A stretch of 32,124 bases of DNA from CAZOYN01 sp964584135 (GTDB lineage Bacteria > Patescibacteriota > Saccharimonadia > Saccharimonadales > UBA4665): NCBI GenBank assembly GCA_964584135.1, contig CAZOYN010000005.1, positions 1 through 32,124 on the forward strand, in the 5' to 3' direction. The notes under the pieces were generated by a model that was given only the letters and a program-made list of their open reading frames with translations, ran no database searches and was not told the origin of the DNA. Shown in pieces: positions 15,795 to 24,002 of this stretch; position 1 is the first letter of the stretch; each line of letters begins with the position of its first letter. The position numbers and the translations under genes are program-made.

Positions 15795-16639
15795 TAAGCC
15801 GCCTCCGAGTCTTCATTCGTGAAGGTTTTGAGGGCCGGTTTCGTGGCAAAGGCCAGGATGGCGAAAGTCATCAGGAACTGGCCAATAGTCAGCAACATGT
15901 CGCCCCAGTCGGCATTGTAGTAGGTGCCTTTGGTGGTGGTATACGAAAAGACTGAGTCTGCACAATACATAACGGCTAAACCAAGCAGCAGGAACACGAC
16001 CGCCTTGCGGTAAAAACCGCCAAAATACTTATACGATAAGCCGAAGACTAGGGCGGCGAAGGTAAGGGCCAGAAAGTCGCCGAAGGGATAGGCAATATCT
16101 AGGATGGTTTTCAGCAGCGTCTCACCGGGAGGAATAAGGGTGCCGCCCCGGGCCAGAGTTACCTGTAGGTAGTAAGAAGGTACGAGCAGTACCACCGGCA
16201 CAACCACGGCGAAGACTTTTGCAAAATGGGTCTTTCTCAGGGCAAATAGGGCGCCGGTGGCAATGGACAGGAAGGCCGTGCCAAGGATCCAGAAAAATAT
16301 ACTTGGCGCAAAACCAATGTCGGCCAGTGAAGGATAGGGCGCAGGCACGTGCTTAAAGAAATTGTAGTACGACCAGATGTTCTCGCCGAAGCCCCACAGG
16401 AACAGGCCAAACGAAACGAAAAATACCGCCTTGCCAAGGGCACTCTTCAAGCCGCCCCAAATCTTGGCCTTGAACATGCCCACAATGCCTCCAAAGAAAG
16501 GGATCAAGCCAAATAAGAAAGAGTACCAGTAATTCCAGTTGCCGCCTTTAGTGTGGCTAAAAAACAGTCCGGCCCAAAAGACGACGAGGAGCCCAAAAAA
16601 ACCTAAAGCAATTTTTTGATAAATGTTAAGTGTTTTCAT
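15794..16639 (-). CDS. Polytopic membrane protein, probable sensor component
   Basis: About 281 residues with eight or nine hydrophobic helices linked by short loops. Aromatic motifs such as NWNYWYSFLFG and conserved-looking YPFGDFLALTFAALVFGLSY suggest a sensory seven-helix-type domain, but no family is assigned. An in-frame TTG at 16684 would add 15 residues and overlap the preceding TGA as TTGA. The ATG at 16639 is preferred because it starts immediately before the first helix; the Shine-Dalgarno evidence (AAAGAAA) is weak for both. It is cotranscribed with the 92-residue protein and the kinase. Confidence 0.75.
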   Translation of the reverse strand: MKTLNIYQKIALGFFGLLVVFWAGLFFSHTKGGNWNYWYSFLFGLIPFFGGIVGMFKAKIWGGLKSALGKAVFFVSFGLFLWGFGENIWSYYNFFKHVPAPYPSLADIGFAPSIFFWILGTAFLSIATGALFALRKTHFAKVFAVVVPVVLLVPSYYLQVTLARGGTLIPPGETLLKTILDIAYPFGDFLALTFAALVFGLSYKYFGGFYRKAVVFLLLGLAVMYCADSVFSYTTTKGTYYNADWGDMLLTIGQFLMTFAILAFATKPALKTFTNEDSEAA

Positions 16640-16680
16640 TTTCTTTATATACTTTACCGTAAGCTTTTTTGGCCCGGTTG

Positions 16681-17814
16681 TCAACCGATGTACAGCTCTG
16701 GTTTCGGAAAGCCATTGAACGGGCTGGACATGGTGACGGTGTAGGCGCCGGCGTTCTCAAAAATCAACCTATCGCCAACGCCTATATACTCTGGCAACTC
16801 AACATCTCGGGCTATAATATCGAGGCTGTCACCGGTCGGCCCGGCCAGCGTGGCGTGCATATTTTTGGCTCCAGCCTGAACTGAGAAGGGATGGACGTTG
16901 TATTGTGTTGAACCCTGGTGGATCATGGCTTCGTAGAGCGCGTTGTATATGCCCCCATCCAAACACAGCCAAACCTTACCGTTTCTAACAGTGCGTGAAA
17001 TAATTTCTGCCACTAAAACGGTTGAGCTGGCCACGATACCCCTGCCCGGCTCAATAATAATTTTTGGCATGTACGGTAACATGTGCAGGGTGTTATTGAT
17101 ACTGGAAACTATTTCCGGCAAGTGAGGTATGTGCTGGTGGTTGTAATACTGAACTGGGAAGCCGCCACCGATATCAATTACCTCGAGCGTGATGCCCTCA
17201 TCCATCAGCTCCTCAATCACCGGCCGGATGGTACTGATGGCATTTGACCAGCGGTTGGCATTGGTAGCTTGTGAGCCAACGTGGAAACTAATACCATAGG
17301 TTTTTAGCTCAAGGCGGTGGATCAGCTGGATGAGTTCTTTGACGGTTTCAATTGGCGCCCCGAAGCGCTCCGAAAAGGCAAAGACGCTGCCAGTATCATC
17401 AACGGTAGCCCGGACAAAGACTTTTGCACCCGGGGCATTGGCGGCGATTTTCTCAATTTCTTCCCTGGAATCAGCTGCATAACGGTTAATGCCATGGGCA
17501 ATGGCGTGCCTGATATGGGCAGCCGGCTTCACAGACGTGCCATAAATAATTTTTTTATGGTCCACGCCCAGCTTTAAGAGTACGTCGATTTCGTACGAAG
17601 AGGCCGCTTCAAAGCCGCAGCCTAATGAAGCTAAATGGGTCAAGATAGTAGGGTCTGAATTAGCCTTTAAGGCGTAATAGACTTCCTCATTTTCAAAGAG
17701 ATGGGTGAAGGTGTTGTAGTTATGCGTGAGGATATCTTTACTGGTGTAGAAAAAGGGCGTCGGGTAATCTAGTTGTCTGGCTTGCTCAACTATTTCTTTA
17801 TCGTTTGGGATCAT
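16681..17814 (-). CDS. Ornithine/diaminopimelate decarboxylase-family PLP protein, catalytic Cys replaced
   Basis: 377 residues with the alanine-racemase-type barrel and C-terminal beta domain of group IV decarboxylases. It has the PLP lysine in YYALKANSD (Lys50), HVGSQ (178-182), the glycine loop GGGFP (216-220), EPGR (255-258) and Tyr in ENAGAYT (358). The motif that is normally GPTCDS, with the cysteine that helps decarboxylation, reads GPTGDSLD (325-332), with Gly328 coded GGT. Overall it is closest to ornithine or lysine decarboxylases that feed polyamine synthesis, but activity is uncertain. It precedes the membrane sensor gene in the same run and overlaps it slightly if the TTG start is used. 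Confidence 0.88.
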   Translation of the reverse strand: MIPNDKEIVEQARQLDYPTPFFYTSKDILTHNYNTFTHLFENEEVYYALKANSDPTILTHLASLGCGFEAASSYEIDVLLKLGVDHKKIIYGTSVKPAAHIRHAIAHGINRYAADSREEIEKIAANAPGAKVFVRATVDDTGSVFAFSERFGAPIETVKELIQLIHRLELKTYGISFHVGSQATNANRWSNAISTIRPVIEELMDEGITLEVIDIGGGFPVQYYNHQHIPHLPEIVSSINNTLHMLPYMPKIIIEPGRGIVASSTVLVAEIISRTVRNGKVWLCLDGGIYNALYEAMIHQGSTQYNVHPFSVQAGAKNMHATLAGPTGDSLDIIARDVELPEYIGVGDRLIFENAGAYTVTMSSPFNGFPKPELYIG

Positions 17815-17839
17815 ATTTTTGTTTTAGTTGCTTCAAAAA

Positions 17840-18736
17840 TTATAGCAGGGGTAACAGGCAGACTCCAAGTACCACCAGGAAAACACCGGCTTTCTGGAAC
17901 TTGTTGATCCGCTCACCCAGGAACAAGTAGGCCAGAATAAAGGTAGGTATGGAAAAGCCAGCACTCAGCACGGCCACAATGCTAACGTGCGAGGTTAGGC
18001 TGTAGCCAATACTCACACCAACGTAGGCCGCTACCTCTGCCAGGCCTATCAAGACAAGGTATTTCCAGATGGCTTTGTCTTGTATGCGGAGGTCCAGCCG
18101 CTGCAGCCAGCAAATAGCTAGCGTGGTTATGGACATGAAAGCAAACATAATTGCAGCGTAGAGTAGCCAGTCCTTACCCTTTAGAAAGTGGCCCCATAAA
18201 ACCGTCCAGAGGGCCGCCAGCAACGTGCCTATCAGGGCTTCTGCCATACCGGGTAGCTTTGCTATTTTCAAGCGCTTTAGCTTGAAAGATTCTTCATCAA
18301 GGCTAACTGTTAAAATACCGATAAACACCCCGAGCACCGCCACCAGTTGCCAACGTCCGATAGCTTCCCCGAACACTGCTAAAGACAGCAATACGACAAG
18401 TCCGGAGTAAGATGAAAAGACAGGGTTTATGAGTGCCAGCTTGCCTTTGCCAAAGGCCCGGTACACAAACAGGTAGACAATTGCCTGCAAGGCACCGAAA
18501 AAGGCCAGGATTAAGATATCCGTGGCTTTGGCTGGGAATATGAACTTGTGTCCGGTAGCTAGTCCGTCACCGAGCAATAAGCCAATCAAGACAAGCACCC
18601 CGAAAATGTTTGCCCAGGTCAACGTCATTATGTCGCCGATAACATCGATGGTTTTTTTGGCGAAAAAGTCTGCCAGGCCCCAGCCAAACATGCCGCTTAA
18701 GCCGGCTGTGACAGCGATGAAAAGTCCGTTATGCAT
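17840..18736 (-). CDS. EamA/DMT-family transporter
   Basis: 298 residues with about ten transmembrane helices in two repeated halves, as in EamA (RhaT-like) drug/metabolite transporters. The N-terminal half has GWGLADFFAKK and the C-terminal half ends in FSIPTFILAYLFLGERINKFQ with a final hydrophobic helix. The substrate is unknown. It is the first gene of the minus-strand run and is divergent from the response regulator; 25 bases separate it from the decarboxylase gene, whose substrate or product it might move. Confidence 0.88.
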   Translation of the reverse strand: MHNGLFIAVTAGLSGMFGWGLADFFAKKTIDVIGDIMTLTWANIFGVLVLIGLLLGDGLATGHKFIFPAKATDILILAFFGALQAIVYLFVYRAFGKGKLALINPVFSSYSGLVVLLSLAVFGEAIGRWQLVAVLGVFIGILTVSLDEESFKLKRLKIAKLPGMAEALIGTLLAALWTVLWGHFLKGKDWLLYAAIMFAFMSITTLAICWLQRLDLRIQDKAIWKYLVLIGLAEVAAYVGVSIGYSLTSHVSIVAVLSAGFSIPTFILAYLFLGERINKFQKAGVFLVVLGVCLLPLL

Positions 18737-18754
18737 TTTTAATGGTTTTAGCCC

Positions 18755-18760
18755 TATAAT
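18755..18760 (+). promoter_or_regulatory. -10 box of regulator-murD-murL operon
   Basis: TATAAT 45 bases before the response regulator ATG, in the short divergent gap to the EamA gene. No good -35 element is evident. Confidence 0.4.
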
Positions 18761-18804
18761 AATTGGGTAACAACATTCAATATACCAGACGATTAGGAAG
18801 CTAT

Positions 18805-19173
18805 ATGCCTAAAATTGCAATTATCGAAGATGACCAAGCCATCAGCCAGATGTACCGGCTGAAGTTCGAGGCGGAAGGCTACGAAACTGAAACGGCTGAA
18901 AATGGCAAGCTAGGGCTGGAGTTGGCCGAGAACATGAAGCCAGACATTATTTTGCTCGACCTGATGATGCCGGAAATGACCGGCGACCAGATGCTGGCCA
19001 AATTGCGGGCCACCGCCTGGGGCAAGAACATTAAGGTGATTGTCCTGACCAACATGGGTGAGCAGGAAGTACCAGACAGCGTTAAACAGCTCGGCGTGGT
19101 TGACATTATTTTGAAGGCTGACATGACCCCCCGCCAGGTAGCTGAGCTGGTCAAAAAACAACTGGTTGCATGA
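18805..19173 (+). CDS. Single-domain response regulator
   Basis: A CheY-like receiver of about 122 residues with nothing after it. The acidic pair in IIEDDQA (residues 7-9), phosphoacceptor Asp in ILLDLMMPE, the Thr in VIVLTNMG and the Lys in IILKAD are all present. The start at 18805 is chosen because AGGAAG lies seven bases upstream; extending to 18764 would need a TTG. It has no DNA-binding domain, so output must be by protein contact. Its TGA overlaps the murD ATG. The kinase at 14012-15502 is the likely phosphodonor. Confidence 0.93.
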   Translation: MPKIAIIEDDQAISQMYRLKFEAEGYETETAENGKLGLELAENMKPDIILLDLMMPEMTGDQMLAKLRATAWGKNIKVIVLTNMGEQEVPDSVKQLGVVDIILKADMTPRQVAELVKKQLVA

Positions 19174-20474
19174 AAATAGCGATTGTGGGTTACGGTTTGC
19201 AAGGCCAGTCGGCCTTTGAGTATTGGAACCGTGACGGTAACCAACTCACCATTTGCGACCAGGACGACTCCATTAGTGTACCCGCCGGGGTTGATACCAG
19301 GCTTGGATCAACCTACTTACACAACTTGGGTAATTTTGATTTGATTGTGCGTTCGCCACTGGTACACCCAGCTAAAATTGTTGAGGCCAACTCACGGGAC
19401 ATCCTGAGTAAAATCACCACCAATACCAACGAGTTTTTCCGAGTCTGCCCAACCAAAAATACTATTGGCGTCACGGGTACCAAGGGCAAAGGCACCACCT
19501 CGACACTGATTGCCAACATGTTGGAAGCCGACGGTAAGCGGGTGCACCTGGGTGGCAATATTGGCACCCCGCCGCTCGATATATTGCGGGCCGGCATTCA
19601 GCCAGATGATTGGGTGGTGCTAGAACTAGCCAACTTCCAGCTAATTGACCTGCACTATTCACCGCACATTGCCGTCTGCTTGATGCTGGTTCCCGAACAC
19701 TTGGACTGGCACCTTGATGTCGACGAGTACTACATCGCAAAGACCCAGCTATTTCGCCAGCAAACCAGTGAAGACGTAGCCATCTATTTCGCGGCCAACG
19801 ATAACTCCAAACGGGTAGCCACCACCGGTGGTGGCCAGGCTATCCCCTACTTTGCCCCACCAGGGGCGCATGTTGAGGAGGGCGCTGTGCAAATAAACGG
19901 CCAGGCCTTGTGCCAAACCAGCGAGCTCAAACTGTTGGGGCAACACAACTGGCAAAATGTCTGCGCCGCCGTCACAGCAGTGTGGCAAATCACTCAAAAC
20001 CTAGACGCCATCCGATCTGTTTTAACCAGTTTTACCGGCTTGCCGTTCCGCATTGAATTACGCACAGAAAAAAACGGTATTGCTTATTACAATGACTCTT
20101 TCGCCTCTCAGCCTAACGCCACCATTGCTGCTTTAGAGGCCATCCCTGGCAACAAAGTGCTGATTATCGGTGGCTTTGACCGCGGGCTGGACCTAGCAGA
20201 GCTGGCAAACACGCTGCAGGCTGGCGTTGGCGTCCGGAAAGTTTTAGTGATTGGTGCTTCGGCCGAACGGCTGGCTAGCGAACTTGAAAAAGCGGGTTTC
20301 ACGAATTACCAACTTGCAACAAGTAAAGATATGGGCGGCATTGTGCGGGAGGCAAGCGCTTTGGCTGAACCTGGTGATGCTGTCGTACTTTCACCCGGTT
20401 TCCCCAGTTTTGATATGTTTAAGAACTTTGAAGACCGCGGCCAGCAGTTTAACGCGGCAGTTGAAGCATTATGA
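19170..20474 (+). CDS. murD: UDP-N-acetylmuramoyl-L-alanine-glutamate ligase (MurD, probably MurD2-type)
   Basis: 434 residues; adds glutamate to UDP-MurNAc-L-Ala in the cytosol. It has the ATP loop GVTGTKGKGTTST (about 99-111), GGNIG (about 128-132), ELANFQL, EHLDWH, YNDSFASQPN (about 310-319), GGFDRGLD and the LSPGFPSFDMFKNFEDRG ending. Where E. coli MurD has Lys in NDSKATN and Lys in the later glycine loop, both contacting D-Glu, this protein has Phe and Arg. It overlaps the regulator by ATGA and murL by ATGA. Partnering with an L-Glu epimerase suggests that it uses L-Glu; this is inferred. Confidence 0.9.
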   Translation: MKIAIVGYGLQGQSAFEYWNRDGNQLTICDQDDSISVPAGVDTRLGSTYLHNLGNFDLIVRSPLVHPAKIVEANSRDILSKITTNTNEFFRVCPTKNTIGVTGTKGKGTTSTLIANMLEADGKRVHLGGNIGTPPLDILRAGIQPDDWVVLELANFQLIDLHYSPHIAVCLMLVPEHLDWHLDVDEYYIAKTQLFRQQTSEDVAIYFAANDNSKRVATTGGGQAIPYFAPPGAHVEEGAVQINGQALCQTSELKLLGQHNWQNVCAAVTAVWQITQNLDAIRSVLTSFTGLPFRIELRTEKNGIAYYNDSFASQPNATIAALEAIPGNKVLIIGGFDRGLDLAELANTLQAGVGVRKVLVIGASAERLASELEKAGFTNYQLATSKDMGGIVREASALAEPGDAVVLSPGFPSFDMFKNFEDRGQQFNAAVEAL

Positions 20475-21760
20475 ATACTTACAAGCAATTTATCTTTAAA
20501 AATTATGTTTTTGATGAGGCGTCAAAGCAGCTTAGTCTGACATACTCATTTGATAATACAGTTACGTTTACAGAGACGTACCACTTTGATTTTGACTTTA
20601 CTAACTATGACTCCGCGCAATTAGACCGGGCACTGCAGAACCTCTTTTTTATGGCTGGGGTGTCGTACTACAAGGCCTACCTACCTCGAGATATCCGGGT
20701 CGAGGCGGGCAGCCTGGACCAGGTTGCGGCAACATTTTTCAGCAAAACCTACCAGCGTGGCTTAGGTGAATTCTTTTATACCAATAAGCTTGACCCGACC
20801 ACGGCCGTGGAAATCCCCGGGAAATCCCCGGGAAATCCCCGGGAATCCGCGGGGGTTACCACTGGCTTGCTGGTCGGCATAGGGGGGGGTAAGGATTCTT
20901 TAGTCACGGTTGAGCTGCTGCGCGGCCAGCCACGGGTCGCCACCTGGAGCCTCGGCCACCGGAGCCAGCTCACGCCATTAGTCCAAACCATCGGCTTGCC
21001 CCATTTTTGGGTAGCGCGTGAATGGGATGCTAGCTTATTGCAGCACAATGCGGAAGGCGCCCTTAACGGCCATATTCCGATATCCGCAATCTTCGCCTGT
21101 GTCGGAACTGTTGTGGCTATTCTTGCCGGTTACAGCAATTGCGTTGTCTCTAATGAAAACTCGGCAAATGAACCGACGCTGCAATATGAAGGCGTCGCTA
21201 TCAATCATCAATATTCAAAATCCCTTGAATTTGAAAAAGATTATCAGTCTCTGCTGCAGCACTGTTTTGGAAGCAGCCTGCACTATTATTCTTTCTTGCG
21301 GCCATTAAGCGAAGTTAGGATTGCCGAGCTGTTCACAGGTATTGGTTTTGAAAAGTATAAAGATGTGTTTAGCTCCTGCAACCGGGCCTTCGTGCACACT
21401 AGCCATCACCTATTCTGGTGTGGTGAATGCCCGAAGTGCGCCTTTGTCTTCCTGGCATTAACTCCCTTCGTTGACCATCAAAAACTTGAGGCTCTATGGA
21501 ATGGCAAAAATCTTTTGCTCGATCCTTTTCTAGAGCAAACGTATAAACAGCTGTTGGGTATCGAGGGTGATAAGCCACTCGATTGCGTAGGCGAGATTAA
21601 AGAATCACGGACCGCAATGCGTTTAGCTCAAAAAGTGTATCCAGAGCTTTCAAAATACCAGTTCGAGATACCGGACTCTTACGACTACAAGCAACTTGCT
21701 GAACACAGCATGCCAGAAGCCCTTTACGCGATTCTGCTTGAAGCTACTCAGCCGCTTTAA
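20471..21760 (+). CDS. murL: UDP-MurNAc-L-Ala-L-Glu epimerase (MurL)
   Basis: 429 residues. In the Xanthomonas pathway MurL uses ATP to invert the terminal L-Glu of UDP-MurNAc-L-Ala-L-Glu to D-Glu. Family-like features are GIGGGKDS (PP-loop ATP site, 136-143), CVVSNENSANEP, NHQYSKSLEFE and the cysteine motif WCGECPKCAFVFLAL. The N-terminal 100 residues are beta-rich. Residues 114-128 (EIPGKSPG...) come from an 11-bp tandem repeat, and the ATP loop is coded by a G8 run. It overlaps murD by 4 bp and folD by 17 bp at the convergent end. Confidence 0.85.
   Translation: MNTYKQFIFKNYVFDEASKQLSLTYSFDNTVTFTETYHFDFDFTNYDSAQLDRALQNLFFMAGVSYYKAYLPRDIRVEAGSLDQVAATFFSKTYQRGLGEFFYTNKLDPTTAVEIPGKSPGNPRESAGVTTGLLVGIGGGKDSLVTVELLRGQPRVATWSLGHRSQLTPLVQTIGLPHFWVAREWDASLLQHNAEGALNGHIPISAIFACVGTVVAILAGYSNCVVSNENSANEPTLQYEGVAINHQYSKSLEFEKDYQSLLQHCFGSSLHYYSFLRPLSEVRIAELFTGIGFEKYKDVFSSCNRAFVHTSHHLFWCGECPKCAFVFLALTPFVDHQKLEALWNGKNLLLDPFLEQTYKQLLGIEGDKPLDCVGEIKESRTAMRLAQKVYPELSKYQFEIPDSYDYKQLAEHSMPEALYAILLEATQPL
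20810..20853 (+). repeat. 11-bp tandem repeat inside murL
   Basis: GAAATCCCCGG occurs three times exactly (20810-20842) and a fourth unit GAATCCGCGGG is degenerate. Because 11 is not a multiple of three, each unit is read in another frame and gain or loss of one unit would shift the gene. A run of eight G lies 28 bases downstream (20882-20889). Confidence 0.95.
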
Positions 21761-22565
21761 TCTGGACTACGCGTTGGGCAGCACGGATAATGTTTTCAAA
21801 TAAGGCGCAGACGGTCAGCGGGCCAACGCCACCTTTGGTGGGCGTAATTGTTAGGTCGTCTCGTTCGTAGACGTCAGGGGCCAGGTCGCCCACGGTTTTG
21901 CCGGATTCGCTGGCCACGCCAGCGTCCACCACCACCGCGCCTTGTTTGATCATTTCAGAATATAAGATGGCCGGGCTACCAGTGGCGGTGATAATAATAT
22001 CGGCGTCGTGGGTGTGTTCAGACAGGTCTTTGGCGCTGCGGTCAATCGACTCTACGGCAACTTCAGAATCCTTTAAAATTTTCTCGAGTGGTGCTCCGAC
22101 GAGCTTGCCCTTGCCTACCAGCAGTACCTTTTTGCCCTGTAAATCAACGTTGTAACCGGACAATAACCACAGTATGGCCATAGGCGTCGCCGGATCGAAT
22201 TTGGCGCTTTTACCGAGGGCATCCACGTCTTTTTCGGGTGACACCAGGTTTACAATCTCATCGGTTTGGGCCGGATCCTGCAGCGGCAACTGCACAATAA
22301 TGCCGTGCACCGAATCGTCCTTATTTAACATGTTAAGTAAGCTTGGCACCTCTGTTTGTTGCACGCGGTGGATGTCAACATCAATTAATAAATCAGCCCC
22401 GTAAGCCTTTTTTAAACGCACATAGGTATCAATCACCGGGTTATCAACGGTTACGATAATAGCCAGCTTAGGCGCTATGCCATGCGCCTGCCGCAACGCC
22501 CGCACTTCGTGGGCCTGGCGCTGCTTAATATAACCAGCCAATTCCCGGCCATTGAGTATTTTCAT
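21744..22565 (-). CDS. folD: Methylenetetrahydrofolate dehydrogenase/cyclohydrolase
   Basis: 273 residues; oxidises 5,10-methylene-THF and hydrolyses the product to 10-formyl-THF. Signatures are the catalytic YVRLKK (Tyr and Lys, about 48-53), GIIVQLPLQ (about 88-96), EKDVDALG, the NADP-site VGKGKLVGAPLEKIL and the final TPTKGGVGPLT. It is slightly shorter than the usual 280-300. It is convergent with murL, sharing 17 bp of 3' end. folA and a folC fragment lie elsewhere in the window, so the folate cycle is at least partly kept. Confidence 0.96.
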   Translation of the reverse strand: MKILNGRELAGYIKQRQAHEVRALRQAHGIAPKLAIIVTVDNPVIDTYVRLKKAYGADLLIDVDIHRVQQTEVPSLLNMLNKDDSVHGIIVQLPLQDPAQTDEIVNLVSPEKDVDALGKSAKFDPATPMAILWLLSGYNVDLQGKKVLLVGKGKLVGAPLEKILKDSEVAVESIDRSAKDLSEHTHDADIIITATGSPAILYSEMIKQGAVVVDAGVASESGKTVGDLAPDVYERDDLTITPTKGGVGPLTVCALFENIIRAAQRVVQIKAAE

Positions 22566-22603
22566 ACTAGGCTATTCTAGCAGCAAATTGCCGGGTAGCG
22601 GAG

Positions 22604-23083
22604 TCAAACAGTCCGCCAATGGCTGGTGGCGGCAAAGGCCGCTTCTTGGCTTAGTGTTTGCCGACGGGCTTGCTCAAACTGTGCGGCCGCAGCTAGCAGA
22701 TTACCACGATCCCTCAAGAGTGCCCGGACAACACTGGCCGACAAGCGGCCAAACCAAGGCAGTATATTTAATGGCCGGCCATTTATGTGTTCTGTTCTCA
22801 TGCCCAGACGGGCTAAGCGCGCGGCATAATATTGGTTGGTGCCGATCTTAGCCAGGTCATAGGCGATGGCTATCTGGAATTGGCTCGCCCGAATGCTGGC
22901 GGATGCTGCTTGGTCAGGCGTGATCTCCCCTAATACTACTTGGCGGGCGACAACGGTCTCGCCGAGCAGGCCAACAGTAACGGCGTGCTCACTAATAATT
23001 TCTCGCCGCTGGTGCTTAGACACAAAATTCTTTTGGTCGCCGACAGACGGCTGCTCAAAGCCATCAACATAAGGGGCGGTCAT
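22604..23083 (-). CDS. Unknown helical protein, 159 residues
   Basis: Soluble, Ala/Arg-rich and predicted largely helical, with no membrane segment and no motif I recognise. Its ATG overlaps the TGA of the upstream 95-residue gene by four bases (ATGA), so the two are translationally coupled. Codon use is like the surrounding core genes. It lies between folD and tRNA-Lys. Function unknown. Confidence 0.65.
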   Translation of the reverse strand: MTAPYVDGFEQPSVGDQKNFVSKHQRREIISEHAVTVGLLGETVVARQVVLGEITPDQAASASIRASQFQIAIAYDLAKIGTNQYYAARLARLGMRTEHINGRPLNILPWFGRLSASVVRALLRDRGNLLAAAAQFEQARRQTLSQEAAFAATSHWRTV

Positions 23084-23367
23084 TCCGCAGAGTTCTCTAA
23101 CCCCAGTATTGCCCGGTCGAAAATCCCCGCCTGTGGGTTACCATCCGAAGCGGCCTTAACGGCTTCACGCGTAAAGGTAAAACTGTCATCCCTGCTAATC
23201 CGGGCTGCTTGGGTGATTGTAGCTGCGTCCTGCACCGGAACGATTCGCACTTCATGTAGGGCAATCAAGAAAAGGCTGTGGGCTTCATCAAAATCAGCAT
23301 TCAGCGCTGCTCTCAACGCTTCATCATGATATGTTGCGGCCGATTCCACTAAAGGCAAATATCCCAT
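23080..23367 (-). CDS. Unknown helical protein, 95 residues
   Basis: A small soluble protein, mostly helical, with an Ala-rich repeat-like pattern (DEALRAALNADFDEAHSLF) suggestive of a single helical hairpin. No family is recognised. AAGGA lies eight bases before the ATG and a TATAAT box lies at 23408-23413 (minus). It is the first gene of a two-gene operon with the 159-residue protein. Confidence 0.65.
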   Translation of the reverse strand: MGYLPLVESAATYHDEALRAALNADFDEAHSLFLIALHEVRIVPVQDAATITQAARISRDDSFTFTREAVKAASDGNPQAGIFDRAILGLENSAE

Positions 23368-23426
23368 CTAAGATTCCTTAATGGTAAGATTTTAAAATAT
23401 TTGCCATATTATAGCAAACTTTAGCC

Positions 23427-23455
23427 TTGCAAAAACAGAGGTAATTCGCTAAAAT
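23427..23455 (+). promoter_or_regulatory. Promoter of tRNA-Lys
   Basis: TTGCAA, 17 bases, TAAAAT; the tRNA begins 20 bases after the -10 box. Confidence 0.7.
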
Positions 23456-23475
23456 TGCATGGTCTTTAGCGACAA

Positions 23476-23552
23476 GGGCCAGTAGCTCAGCTGGTTAGAG
23501 CGTCTGCCTCTTAAGCAGAATGTCGAGGGTTCGAGTCCCTCCTGGCCCTCCA
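23476..23552 (+). tRNA. tRNA-Lys (CUU), CCA encoded
   Basis: Complete cloverleaf: acceptor GGGCCAG/CTGGCCC, D arm GCTC/GAGC, anticodon stem TCTGC/GCAGA with loop CTCTTAA (anticodon CTT), T arm GAGGG/CCCTC with TTCGAGT. The discriminator base is U rather than the A usual for bacterial tRNA-Lys. Promoter and terminator flank it closely. Confidence 0.95.
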
Positions 23553-23566
23553 AGCATTTGAACTAG

Positions 23567-23590
23567 AAAGATCTCTTTAAAGATCTTTTT
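23567..23590 (+). terminator. Terminator after tRNA-Lys
   Basis: AAAGATCT and AGATCTTT enclose a six-base loop, and the stem runs into TTTTT. It lies 14 bases after the tRNA. Confidence 0.8.
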
Positions 23591-23604
23591 GGTATTCTTA
23601 AATA

Positions 23605-23886
23605 ATGAAGCGACGGTATGTTCAGTTAGCTAGTTTTCTACTTATTGGGCTGGTACTTGCCGGCGCCACGTATGACCTCGCCCGAGAGCTAAAAGGCTTC
23701 GGGCATAGTGAGTTACTCAGCGCGCTCAGTTTGTCTGGGGTGGGTTTTGGTCTAAGCGTAGGGGCGATGCTGGTGTTAATTCTCATCCTGAGCTTCGATG
23801 CAATTTGGTTACTATATCTCGTTGTTTGGTTGATAAAAAAGAGGTTTCGCATCACAAGTGATGACAATACGCTCTACTTACCATAA
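23605..23886 (+). CDS. Small two-helix membrane protein, unknown
   Basis: 93 residues with a first hydrophobic helix (about 8-24) and a longer one (about 45-77), ending in a short polar tail. No family is recognised. It lies just after the tRNA-Lys terminator. A TATTCT box ends six bases before the ATG and there is no Shine-Dalgarno site, so leaderless translation is likely. A copy of the dispersed repeat lies 35 bases after its stop. Confidence 0.6.
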   Translation: MKRRYVQLASFLLIGLVLAGATYDLARELKGFGHSELLSALSLSGVGFGLSVGAMLVLILILSFDAIWLLYLVVWLIKKRFRITSDDNTLYLP

Positions 23887-23921
23887 ATTACTACAGGCCT
23901 ACTGCGTCGTATTTCAGTTAC

Positions 23922-23952
23922 GATAGCGTGCACTACGCCTCTCCACTAACGC
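23922..23952 (+). repeat. Dispersed repeat copy 1
   Basis: GATAGC...GCCTCTCCACTAACGC. It shares CTCTCCAxTAACGC with copy 2 and the GATA-AGC plus CTCTCCA layout with copies 3 and 5. It lies downstream of the 93-residue membrane protein gene. Confidence 0.45.
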
Positions 23953-24002
23953 TTTCTCTTAAACTACTCTGTTTGAGGTGTTTTTTGCGGTACTATTAAG
24001 TA

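Noticed and set aside
22604..23367. Frameshifted single gene split into 159 and 95 residues
   Set aside because: The four-base ATGA overlap and separate start signals fit two coupled genes, and no known longer homologue is recognised.
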